A stretch of 64,000 nucleotides of DNA from contig CAVQJJ010000012.1 of assembly GCA_963712835.1 (NCBI GenBank), positions 1 through 64,000 of the forward strand. The letters run 5' to 3'. The notes under the pieces were generated by a model. That model saw only the letters and a list, made by a program, of their open reading frames with translations, was not told the origin of the DNA and ran no database searches. This DNA is from DATARH01 sp963712835. Its GTDB lineage: Bacteria > Pseudomonadota > Alphaproteobacteria > ATCC43930 > CGMCC-115725. Position 1 is the stretch's first letter; each line of letters opens with the position of its first letter. The translations under genes were made by a program, and so were the position numbers. Positions 25,064 through 36,245 of the stretch are shown one piece after another.

Positions 25064-26616
25064 ATGTCCGAGCCCGCCGATTCCCTGCAATGGCTGGAGC
25101 TGCTGAGTGAGCCGGCGGCCCTGATCGCGCCCGCGGACCACACCATCATCGCGGCGAATTCCGCCTTTGCCAATAACCTGAAACGCGATGCCGCCACACT
25201 ATCCGGTGTCCGACTGGCGAGCCTCATCGCAGCGCGCCATGCGCAGCGCCTCGAGGCGCTGCTCGGCCTCGCCGGCGAGGCCGAGGGGGAAACCCTCCGG
25301 TTCGAGCGCGGCGACGCGCGCCCGGCGGATTTCGCCTGCCGGCTCGGACCGGCGCGGGCCAGCCAGCGACTGCTCCGACTGGGACCGGCGAGCCGGCGGC
25401 GCGCCACAACCAGCGGCCCGCAGCGCGAGGTCGGGGAACTGCGCCAGAAGCTCGCCTGGTTCCGCGAGGCGATCGACACGGTCGGCCATTCGGTCGTGAT
25501 CTTCGACCGGCAGGGCCGGCTGGTGCTCTACAACAAGTACTACCCCGACGGGTATCGCGCCGGGGAGCGGACGCTTCCCGCCGATATTGTGCTCGAAGGC
25601 AAGACCTATCGCGAACTCATGGAACTGCGGGTTCGCTACAAGCTGCACAAGGAATTCGCCGACGAGCCGGAGCGTTTTATCGAAGACCGCGTGCGACGCT
25701 TCGAGGAAGGCAGCGACCTCGTCACTTACCTGGCCAACGGCAAGGTGGTGCGCTCGCAATACCGGCACCTCGGCGACGGCGTCCGCGTCTATATCAGCAC
25801 CGACATCACCAAGCTGATGGAGACCGAGCAGAAACAGCTCGCGACAGAATTGGCCTACCGCACCAAGTCGGAATTCCTCGCCAATATGAGCCATGAGCTG
25901 CGCACGCCGTTGAACGCCATTCTCGGCTTCTCGCAGCTGATCCGCGACGCTCGAATGTGCCCGGTCGACACGCGCTATAAGGGCTATGCCGACGATATCC
26001 TCACCGCCGGCCAGCACCTGCTAAACCTCATCAACGACATCCTCGACCTGTCTAAGATCGAGGTCGGACGCATGGAGTTGCACGACGAAGTCGTCGATGT
26101 TGCCAAGCTGGTCAAGGATTGCTGCCGCATGGTGCGCGAGCGCGCGAGCGCGCGAGCGCCAACGGCCAGCAGCTTGAACAGGTCATCGCCCCGGATACGC
26201 CCTGTGTGATGGCCGACGAGCTGCGGCTGAGGCAGATCGTCCTCAATCTCTTGTCGAACGCGATTAAGTTCACTCCGGCAGGCGGCAGCATCCGGGTTGC
26301 CACCAGCCCGACGCCGGACGGCAGCCTGGCGCTATCGGTGGCCGATACCGGCGTCGGCATGACCGGAGAAGACATCAAGACTGCGCTGACGCCGTTCCGC
26401 CAGGTCGGCGGCAGCCTCAACCACAGCCACGAAGGTAGCGGGCTCGGGCTGCCCTTGGCCAAGACGCTGACCGAGCTGCATGGCGCGGCATTCGACATCG
26501 CGAGCCAACTGGGCGTCGGCTCGACCATGACGATCACGCTGCCGCCGCAGCGCGTCCTCGCGCGCGAGCCATGGATGGGCGCGGGACTTACGCGTAGCCC
26601 CCACCCTCTTATCTGA
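25064..26616 (+). pseudogene. PAS-domain sensor histidine kinase, out of frame at an octanucleotide repeat
   Basis: The first frame (ATG 25064) encodes a weak N-terminal sensor region, a PAS domain (AWFREAIDTVGHSVVIFDRQ, then YRHLGDGVRVYISTDITK), and the HisKA box FLANMSHELRTPLNAI. The ATPase domain is in another frame up to 26616: VLNLLSNAIKFTPAGG (N box), SVADTGVGM (G1) and GSGLGLPLAKTLTELHG (G2). The switch happens in three tandem copies of GCGCGAGC (26134-26157). With two copies the reading would run VRERASANGQQLE and join both parts into about 510 residues. It may therefore be reversibly off, or a recent pseudogene. No response regulator lies nearby. A TTG at 25055 is an alternative start. 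Confidence 0.8.
26134..26157 (+). repeat. Octanucleotide tandem repeat, three copies of GCGCGAGC
   Basis: Three exact copies lie at 26134-26141, 26142-26149 and 26150-26157, at the point where the histidine kinase changes frame. Eight bases per unit shift the frame, and removing one unit (or adding two) restores it. This is the architecture of a slippage-prone contingency tract, although three copies are few. Confidence 0.75.
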
Positions 26617-26619
26617 CGA

Positions 26620-27747
26620 TCAGTTAAGCCCGTAAAACGCCATGGCGCCACCGGCCATGACGCCGTGCTTGGTCGCCGCCGACACGCCGGCCGCCTGAAG
26701 CTGCTTCTCGATCATGTCGGGAGCACCGGGGAAGAAGCCGTCGCGGTGCGGGTAGTCGGTCGCCCACAGGATCTTGTTTGCGCCGATGTAGTCCGCAAGA
26801 TGCGCGAGGCTGCCCTCGACCGGCTCGAACGAAATCCAGCACTGGCGGCGAAAGATGTCGCTCGGCCGCGACTTGAGGCCCGAATCGTTAAAGCCCTGAT
26901 CGTCGAAGTGGCGATCCATGCGATCGAGCCACGGCGCGATCCAGCCGCCGCCCGACTCCAGGAACCCGACCCGCAATTTCGGATGCCGCTCGCAGACGCC
27001 GCCCCAGATCATGCTGAGGCAGGCCAGCATCATCTCCATCGTGTGGCTGATGATGTGTTGCGCGGCGCGACCCTTGAATCGGTCGATGCCGACCGTCGGC
27101 ATGCCGCTCGAACCACCTTCATGGAAGCCGACGACGAAATCGTATTCCTCGCAGGCGTTCCAGAACGGCTCGTAGTACGGGTCGTGGATCAGGCGGTCGT
27201 TATACGGGTTCGGCCGCATGAAGCCGCCGCGCATGCCCAATTCCTTGCGGGCGAACTTCATCTCCTCGACGGCGGTCTCGACATTCTGCATCGGCAGCAT
27301 CGCGACGCCGAACAACCGATCGGGATACGGCTTGCAGTAGTCGGCGAGCCAGCGATTGTAAGCGCGGCACAGCGCACCCGCGAGCTTCGGATCGTGCACG
27401 GCGCCGGAGAAGAGCCCCATGCTCGGATAGAGGAAGGCGGCGTCGATGCCGTCCAGATCCATGTCGGGGATGCGCTTGTGCGGGTCGAAGCCACCCGGCC
27501 GCCCGTCCTCGTATTTCATCGTCTCGGCCTTGATCTCGCCCTGGCGCGCGCCGACCCCGCCGATGCCGCCCATGCCTTGCTGCGAGCCGAGCACCTGGTT
27601 TTCCAGGAACAGTTTTTCCTTGCCGTCATTGTCGATGATGATTTTCGGCGCGCGGTCGCGAAATGCCGGGTCCATGTAATCCGCCCAGAGCGTCACCGGC
27701 TCGAGAATGTGACCGTCGGAATCGATCCGCTTGTATGCGCGCGCCAT
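26620..27747 (-). CDS. Amidohydrolase-2 (ACMSD-like) family metal-dependent hydrolase, paralogue 2
   Basis: The ATG at 27747 (MARAYKRIDSDGHILEPVTL) matches the start of paralogue 1; the frame to 27783 is upstream sequence. The 375-residue product has the same motifs: RIPDMDLDGIDAAFLYPSMG, GFHEGGSSGMP, CERHPKLRVGFLESGGGW and WATDYPHRDGFFPG. Differences concentrate in the loop after residue 45 and around the barrel entrance (FKGRAAQ in place of FATRGAR), which suggests a related but distinct substrate. It ends three bases after the end of the kinase frame, so the two genes are convergent. Confidence 0.88.
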   Translation of the reverse strand: MARAYKRIDSDGHILEPVTLWADYMDPAFRDRAPKIIIDNDGKEKLFLENQVLGSQQGMGGIGGVGARQGEIKAETMKYEDGRPGGFDPHKRIPDMDLDGIDAAFLYPSMGLFSGAVHDPKLAGALCRAYNRWLADYCKPYPDRLFGVAMLPMQNVETAVEEMKFARKELGMRGGFMRPNPYNDRLIHDPYYEPFWNACEEYDFVVGFHEGGSSGMPTVGIDRFKGRAAQHIISHTMEMMLACLSMIWGGVCERHPKLRVGFLESGGGWIAPWLDRMDRHFDDQGFNDSGLKSRPSDIFRRQCWISFEPVEGSLAHLADYIGANKILWATDYPHRDGFFPGAPDMIEKQLQAAGVSAATKHGVMAGGAMAFYGLN

Positions 27748-27956
27748 CTCTATCTCTCCTCCATCTGACATCTGCCCGAGCAAGCTGGGCTCGCCTCGAA
27801 GGCTGCGTCATGCTGGCGCAGCGAAAGGGCAAAGGCAAGGTCGTAAGCCTGGCTTATTAGGCTGGCGGGATATGCGCGCCGCGCAAGCGCACTGGCTGAC
27901 CGACATCCCGCAAATTGCAACGATCCGCGCAGCTGGGCCAATGTCCCGGCCTGCGG

Positions 27957-28769
27957 TCATTTGACGACGATTGTATAGCAATAGCTCGCGAGCGAGGTCC
28001 AATTGGCGCGCTCGGCGATTTTATTGACGAGCCGGTCGCACTCCCGGACGCCGGGGAACTTCACAAAATATTCGTGCGACCAGAACGGGAGCTGCCAGAC
28101 CTTGCGGTAGCCCATTGCCCGCAGGCTATCTCTGAACGACCGGCTTACCCAGCAACGGTCATAACTCGCTGGAAATTTGGGCTGCTCGTCGCGGTTGCGT
28201 CGCGGCGACAGCCGCCGCAACAGGCGCTCCGCCGGCGTCGTCGGCATCAGATAATTGATCACAAATGGCGGTGAAAACAATATTGGGTGAAAATTCAAAC
28301 ATACTCCCTCAGGAGATAGCATTGCATAAATATTGCTGTATGCTTGTTGCACATCGGGCAAATGCTCGAATACCATTTTGGAAAACGCCAAATCGACCGT
28401 GTTATTCAACACGGCAACCTCGTCGGCGTTGGCGGTGGATATATCGAAGCAGGCCTTGCCGACTTCCGCGGGCGCCCGCTCCAACTCAGCCGGATCGATA
28501 TCGTTGGCGATGTACTCGACATCGAACGGCGCGACCTCGGCGCAATCGAACAACGGAAAGCGCCCGGCGCCGATTTCCATGATCCGCCGCGCCCGTCGAA
28601 TGTGCAGCAGATCGGCCAAAACATCCTTGTAATGCCGCCAGGCCCACTGGCTGTAGCGGTGCCGCGCAAGGATCTCGACGTAGTCGCAAAGTGCCAGAAA
28701 GCCGTGTTTGTGTCGGGCCGCAGTCAAACGCGACGCTAAATGAAAGCCCAGATCGTTTGCTGACTGCAT
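27957..28769 (-). CDS. SAM-dependent methyltransferase (class I)
   Basis: The 270-residue product shows a class I methyltransferase core. It has IMEIGAGRFPLFD (motif I, ExGxG), the acidic NDIDPAELE that should hold the SAM ribose, and VDLAFSKMVFEHLPDVQQAY, as in Methyltransf_11/23 enzymes. A C-terminal region (RRLSPRRNRDEQPKFPASYD, then SRSFRDSLRAMGY) follows. This type often modifies surface sugars or lipids; the substrate here is unknown. The coding DNA around 28260-28450 and the 80 bases upstream are poorer in GC than the surroundings, which hints at acquisition from elsewhere. Confidence 0.8.
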   Translation of the reverse strand: MQSANDLGFHLASRLTAARHKHGFLALCDYVEILARHRYSQWAWRHYKDVLADLLHIRRARRIMEIGAGRFPLFDCAEVAPFDVEYIANDIDPAELERAPAEVGKACFDISTANADEVAVLNNTVDLAFSKMVFEHLPDVQQAYSNIYAMLSPEGVCLNFHPILFSPPFVINYLMPTTPAERLLRRLSPRRNRDEQPKFPASYDRCWVSRSFRDSLRAMGYRKVWQLPFWSHEYFVKFPGVRECDRLVNKIAERANWTSLASYCYTIVVK

Positions 28770-28979
28770 AGGCCTACCCCCATCAAATCAAACGAAAAAA
28801 ACCGCTAGGGGTTTCCTCGAATTTGCTAGATCAAATTTTAGGTATTGTTTTATCGGGCGGGATTAGGCCCGATGAATGGTGCGCCAAGGAAGTGGCATCA
28901 CGGCAAGTCTTTGCGATCTCGAAACAAAATTCAACCCCCCGCGTTTGCGGATGTGCTTTTTAAGTGCGAGCGCCCTTCA
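28770..28979. other. AT-richer intergenic region upstream of the methyltransferase
   Basis: About 210 bases separate the methyltransferase start from the stop of the GPP34 gene. The part at 28780-28860 is unusually AT-rich for the window and should hold the methyltransferase promoter. An ATCGGGC/GCCCGAT hairpin lies near 28852-28873 without a T tract. Confidence 0.4.
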
Positions 28980-29627
28980 TCACATCGTTGTCGCGGCAAA
29001 TTTGATGATGGCCTCGGTCTCCGAGGCGGCCTTGGTAACCGCCTGGCCGATCAAATCCATCTTGCGCAACTGCTCGACGCGCGGCGCGGCGGCATCGAGT
29101 TCGGCCCCGCTCAGCACGAAGCCGGCGAGCGCGCAGGCGTCGATGAGGCACACCAGCACCACATCGCGCGGGTCCGGGATCTCATCGGTGAGCAGCAGCT
29201 GCCGCAGCCGGGCGCGCACTTCCTGCTGCTCGCTGTCGTCGATCACCGGATAGCGCCGGGTGCGGAAAACCCAGAGGTGCCGACCGTTTTGTTCCTTGAG
29301 GATCCCGCGCGCGATCAGCCGCTTCAGCGCCCGCGCGCGGTATTCCTCGGCGTTGACCGCGCCGTCGTAGAGCGCATCGGTGATGCCGAGACTGGCGCTT
29401 TTCTGGCCGAGCCCGGCGAGCACCTCGTCAAGGATGTCGTCGCCGAGCGGCGTGCGGTCCACCACGGTCATCTTTTCGAGGTCGGTGTCGATGCGGTCGT
29501 GCAGCGCCAGGTCCATAAGCGCGGCGCCGCTCATCACGATCGCGAAGACCGCCTCCGGCAGCAGAACAAAATCGCCGTTGGTCTCGTCGAGCAGCAGCAG
29601 CACGATTTCTTCGGGAAAGCTCAGCAT
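28980..29627 (-). CDS. GPP34 (GOLPH3-like) domain protein
   Basis: From the ATG at 29627 (MLSFPEEIVLLLLDETNGDF) the product has 215 residues and follows the GPP34 pattern: a hydrophobic first helix, VMSGAALMDLALHDRIDTD, VVDRTPLGDDILDEVLAGL, RALKRLIARGILKEQNG, FRTRRYPV and DPRDVVLVCLIDACALAG. GOLPH3 binds phosphoinositide at the Golgi; bacterial members, best known from actinobacteria, have no settled role. The start lies seven bases after the STAS gene stop, so the two are one transcript. Its place in a partner-switch cluster suggests an output or membrane-anchoring part of that signalling route. The upstream frame to 29816 is a shadow. Confidence 0.8.
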   Translation of the reverse strand: MLSFPEEIVLLLLDETNGDFVLLPEAVFAIVMSGAALMDLALHDRIDTDLEKMTVVDRTPLGDDILDEVLAGLGQKSASLGITDALYDGAVNAEEYRARALKRLIARGILKEQNGRHLWVFRTRRYPVIDDSEQQEVRARLRQLLLTDEIPDPRDVVLVCLIDACALAGFVLSGAELDAAAPRVEQLRKMDLIGQAVTKAASETEAIIKFAATTM

Positions 29628-29634
29628 GGCCGGC

Positions 29635-29970
29635 TCACCGTACCCCGGCGACGGCCGCGGCCACATCGCTTTCGATGGCGATGATGAAGTCGAAACCGGT
29701 GGCGGCGAAGACCGCGCGGACATTCTCGGCGAGACCGCCGAGCGCGAGCTTGCCGCTTTGCTGCTGCACCTTTTTTGCCACGACGAGAAGCACGCGCAGC
29801 CCGGCGCTGCTGACATAGGTGAGCGCGCTCATGTCGATCGCGATGCGCGGCGCCGCGCCGGAAACCATTGCCGACAGCCGCTCCTCAACGCCGGACGCGG
29901 CGCTGCTGTCGAGACGGCCCGACAGGCGAACGATGACGACATCGCCGTCCCGCTCGTGCGTCATGTCCAT
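29635..29970 (-). CDS. STAS-domain anti-anti-sigma-factor-like protein
   Basis: The ATG at 29970 has a GAGGAAAG site and gives 111 residues, one STAS domain. It contains GDVVIVRLSGRLDSSAASGV, then IAIDMSALTYVSSAGLRVLL with the Ser pair where SpoIIAA/RsbV proteins are phosphorylated, and GKLALGGLAENVRAVFAATG. Unphosphorylated, it should bind the RsbW-like ATPase encoded divergently at 30080; the SpoIIE-type phosphatase at 30529 would reactivate it. The GPP34 gene follows after seven bases. The three signalling genes sit within 2 kb and are expected to act as one switch; the final target is not seen in this window. Confidence 0.9.
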   Translation of the reverse strand: MDMTHERDGDVVIVRLSGRLDSSAASGVEERLSAMVSGAAPRIAIDMSALTYVSSAGLRVLLVVAKKVQQQSGKLALGGLAENVRAVFAATGFDFIIAIESDVAAAVAGVR

Positions 29971-30079
29971 AAAAACTTTCCTCGCCCCTAGGACAAATGT
30001 CCGCGGCGCAGGTTCGCATGAGGCCCGTTCGCCAAGCAATAGCCCTTGGCTTGGCTCGCGACCCGCGCTAGGAGGCGGC

Positions 30080-30493
30080 ATGGCCGCGTATCGCCTCGAC
30101 GTTTCGCCCGACATCGCGGACATCCCGCGTCTTTTGGACTGGGTCGAGGCATGCTGCCGCGAATGTCGCGTCAAAGGCGAGACGCCGTCCAAGCTCGCCC
30201 TGGCGCTTGAGGAAGCGGTCGCCAACGTCATCAACCACGCTTTCGCTGGTATCGCGGCGCCACGCATCACGGTGGAGCTGACGATCGACGACGATCGCGT
30301 CGCCGCCGAGATCATCGACAACGGCCGGCCGTTCAACCCCACCGCCGCGCCCGAGCCCGACTGCGCCGCGCCGCTGGAAAGCCGCGATGTCGGTGGGCTC
30401 GGCATCCATCTGATCCGCCGCATGATGGACCACGTCGACTACCGCCGGATGGGCGACGAAAACCGGCTGAGGCTGGAGAAGATGCGCAACTGA
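30080..30493 (+). CDS. RsbW/SpoIIAB-like ATP-binding protein (anti-sigma-type serine kinase)
   Basis: The ATG at 30080 has a full AGGAGG at 30070-30075, the best ribosome site in the area, and gives 137 residues. It is a HATPase_c domain alone: LALALEEAVANVINHAF (N box), AAEIIDNGRPFNP (G1-like) and VGGLGIHLIRRMMDHVDY (G2). Such proteins phosphorylate a STAS partner and sequester a sigma factor or other target. The gene is divergent from the STAS gene, with 109 bp between starts, and convergent with the phosphatase gene. The complete partner set STAS, kinase and phosphatase is therefore present in one locus. Confidence 0.9.
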   Translation: MAAYRLDVSPDIADIPRLLDWVEACCRECRVKGETPSKLALALEEAVANVINHAFAGIAAPRITVELTIDDDRVAAEIIDNGRPFNPTAAPEPDCAAPLESRDVGGLGIHLIRRMMDHVDYRRMGDENRLRLEKMRN

Positions 30494-30528
30494 ATCTTCC
30501 CTCGCCCCGTAAACGGCGCGACGGTTTG

Positions 30529-31875
30529 TTATCCCCGGTACACCAGCGCGAGGAGCGTTATGTCGTCGGATTGTTCGGCGCCGGCGGCGAATTCGATTGT
30601 CGCGGCGAGCACGTCCTTGACCAACGACGAAGCGCCCTTGCCGCGCGTCACACCGAGCGCGGCTTCGAGGCGCTCTCCGCCGAACTCTTCGCCGGCCGGG
30701 TTGAAGGCCTCGGTGATGCCGTCGCTGAACAGGAACAGCGCGTCGCCGGGCCGCAGCCGGGTCTCGGCGATCCGGTACGGCCTATCCTCGTCGACGCCGA
30801 ACGGCAGACCGGTCGCCTTCAACATCTGGCGCTCACCATCCGCGCGCAGCAGATAAGGCGGGTTGTGCCCGGCATTGCAGTAGCGCATCGCGCCGGTCTT
30901 GAGGTCCAACACGCCGTGAAACGCCGTAACGAACATCGAAGCGGCGTTCTCCGAGGACAACAAGCGGTTGGCCGCCGCCATGTCGGCTTCCATGTCCTCA
31001 CCGCGCTCGCCGACGCGCAGCACGGTGCGCGAAACCGCCATGAACAGCGCCGCCGGGATTCCCTTCCCCGATACGTCGGCGACGGTAATCGCCAGCCGGT
31101 CGCCGTCGAGTGGGAAATAATCGTAGAAATCGCCGCCGATCTCACGCGCCGGATGCATCTCGGCATGTAGGTCGACTGCGGCAAGCAGGCCGTCGCGTGA
31201 AAGCGGTCGCGGCAGGATCGAGTTCTGGATCGTCGCCGCGGCCTGCATCTCGTCGCGGCGACGCTGCTTGGCTTCGAGTTCGGCAGCCATGCTGGCGAAG
31301 GCACGCGCGACATTGGCGACCTCGCCCGGCTGCCGCGCCAGCTCGGCGAGCATCCGGGGGTCGTATTCGTCGCGCCCCAGCGCGTTCGCGGCATAGGTCA
31401 GCGAGGCCAGCGAGCGGTTCATGCCGTGGATGAGCTGGCCCAGTTCGCCGATGATCGCGATGGCGATCGACGGGTTTTCCGCCATGATCGCCATCAGCAC
31501 GTCGCGCTCGATGCGCAGGATCGAGAGGCTGCCGCGCGCGACCACCGTGGCGCTGCGCGGCATGTCCGCCAGCACGCCCAGCTCGCCGACAAGGTGCGCT
31601 GGACCGACTGTCGCGACATTGACCTGCCCAGCCGGCGTGTCGACAAAGATGTCGACCTCACCCATCAGGATCACCGCGGCGAAGCTGCTCGTCTCACCTT
31701 GCCGCATCAGCACGTCGCCGGCGTGGAAAGAGCCCAAGCCGCAACTTGCGGCGACCGCTGCCAAGGCCGACGCGTCGAGCCGGGCGAAAATTGGCAGCGG
31801 CGCGAGCAGCCCGGCGATCTCCTCGACCGTCCAAAGGCTAACCCCGGCTTTCGGTATGCTCGCCGCCTCGCGCAT
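30529..31875 (-). CDS. SpoIIE-type PP2C phosphatase with N-terminal cNMP-binding domain
   Basis: The 448-residue protein has two modules. Residues about 20-150 form a cyclic-nucleotide-binding jelly roll (FHAGDVLMRQGETSSFAAVI, GELGVLADMPRSATVVA). After a helical linker with a HAMP-like stretch (EYDPRMLAELARQPGEVANV), residues about 215-445 form a PP2C/SpoIIE phosphatase: REIGGDFYDYF, AITVADVSGKGIPAALFMA, LFLFSDGITEAFN and EQSDDITLLAL, the Asp residues that bind two metals. It should dephosphorylate the STAS protein, with activity controlled by cAMP or a related ligand. That could connect with the class III cyclases in this window, which is inference. Confidence 0.9.
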   Translation of the reverse strand: MREAASIPKAGVSLWTVEEIAGLLAPLPIFARLDASALAAVAASCGLGSFHAGDVLMRQGETSSFAAVILMGEVDIFVDTPAGQVNVATVGPAHLVGELGVLADMPRSATVVARGSLSILRIERDVLMAIMAENPSIAIAIIGELGQLIHGMNRSLASLTYAANALGRDEYDPRMLAELARQPGEVANVARAFASMAAELEAKQRRRDEMQAAATIQNSILPRPLSRDGLLAAVDLHAEMHPAREIGGDFYDYFPLDGDRLAITVADVSGKGIPAALFMAVSRTVLRVGERGEDMEADMAAANRLLSSENAASMFVTAFHGVLDLKTGAMRYCNAGHNPPYLLRADGERQMLKATGLPFGVDEDRPYRIAETRLRPGDALFLFSDGITEAFNPAGEEFGGERLEAALGVTRGKGASSLVKDVLAATIEFAAGAEQSDDITLLALVYRG

Positions 31876-31935
31876 CGCGCATCAATGCGGAAAACCGCGA
31901 TAGGCGTAAAGCCAATATCCCGAACCGTACCAGAG

Positions 31936-35616
<3,681 letters not shown>

Positions 35617-35623
35617 GCCGTCC

Positions 35624-35752
35624 TATTCCCTCTCCGCCCATTGGGGGGAGAGGGAGGGGCCCACCGCGCCAGCGATGGGAGGGTGAGGCGGGTACGCGCC
35701 AGTGGTTCCCCCACCTCACCCCGGCGCCCTCCGCCCCCCAGGGCGGAGAGGA
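35624..35752. repeat. Palindromic repeat cluster (family A) between mfd and sdhE
   Basis: It starts with CCTCTCCGCCCATTGGGGGG, continues with CCAGCGATGGGAGGGTGAGG, and closes with CCCCCACCTCACC and CTCCGCCCCCCAGGGCGGAG. The order of these parts is the same at 50297-50427, so the two are copies of one composite element. Confidence 0.75.
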
Positions 35753-35791
35753 AGCAGATCGGCGGCGACGCGATTAAGAGCAGCGAAGCCA

Positions 35792-36064
35792 TCACGTTGG
35801 TCGCGGCGTGTAGCGGAAAGCGAGCAACATACGGATCACGTCGTGATCGCAGTCGGGTGGCGGCGCCTCGCGGCCGGTGAGCCAGTCGAAAATCTCCGGG
35901 TCCGACCGGTCGAGCAAGGCTTCATAGCGGTCGAGCTGCGCCGCGTCGAACACCGCGAGGTGTTCGTCGGCAAACGAGCCGAGGATCAGGTCGGCCTCGC
36001 GCGTGCCGCGGTGCCACGAGCGAAACAGCAGCCGCTTGCGGCGAGGGTCGGGGAAGTCAGTCAT
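35792..36064 (-). CDS. sdhE: FAD assembly factor SdhE (YgfY family)
   Basis: From the ATG at 36064 the product has 90 residues. It contains the SdhE signature RKRLLFRSWHRGTREADLIL (RGxxE motif) and LDRYEALLDRSDPEIFDWLTG, which fit the DUF339/SdhE fold. SdhE promotes covalent FAD attachment to succinate dehydrogenase. The position between mfd and recG is the usual one in alphaproteobacteria, which supports the assignment. The frame to 36142 extends into the promoter region and the large inverted repeat. The gene is divergent from recG. Confidence 0.9.
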   Translation of the reverse strand: MTDFPDPRRKRLLFRSWHRGTREADLILGSFADEHLAVFDAAQLDRYEALLDRSDPEIFDWLTGREAPPPDCDHDVIRMLLAFRYTPRPT

Positions 36065-36107
36065 GGTCTGGTTTGGTGCTGCCGCACCGCCATTTGAAAA
36101 AAAGCGA

Positions 36108-36178
36108 GTGTGGCCTGCCATTTGAAGTTTCCCAAAGCGCAAGCCGCAAAACTGAGGGAAACTTCAAACCGGCCACAC
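36108..36178. promoter_or_regulatory. Long inverted repeat in the sdhE-recG divergent promoter region
   Basis: GTGTGGCC (36108-36115) and TTGAAGTTTCCC (36122-36133) pair exactly with GGGAAACTTCAA (36156-36167) and GGCCACAC (36171-36178). That gives 20 perfect base pairs with two small internal loops and a 22-base apical loop. It is placed between two divergent starts, so it may be an operator or a cruciform. No family A motif is present in it. Confidence 0.55.
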
Positions 36179-36245
36179 GAGGGAGATATAGTCGGTTATG
36201 CGCGTCGCGTCATTGGGCGACGGCGAATAGCGGACACACGAAAAC

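Noticed and set aside
28852..28873. Hairpin ATCGGGC/GCCCGAT as a terminator
   Set aside because: It is short, has no T tract on either strand and is over 100 bp beyond the GPP34 stop, so it was not listed as a feature.
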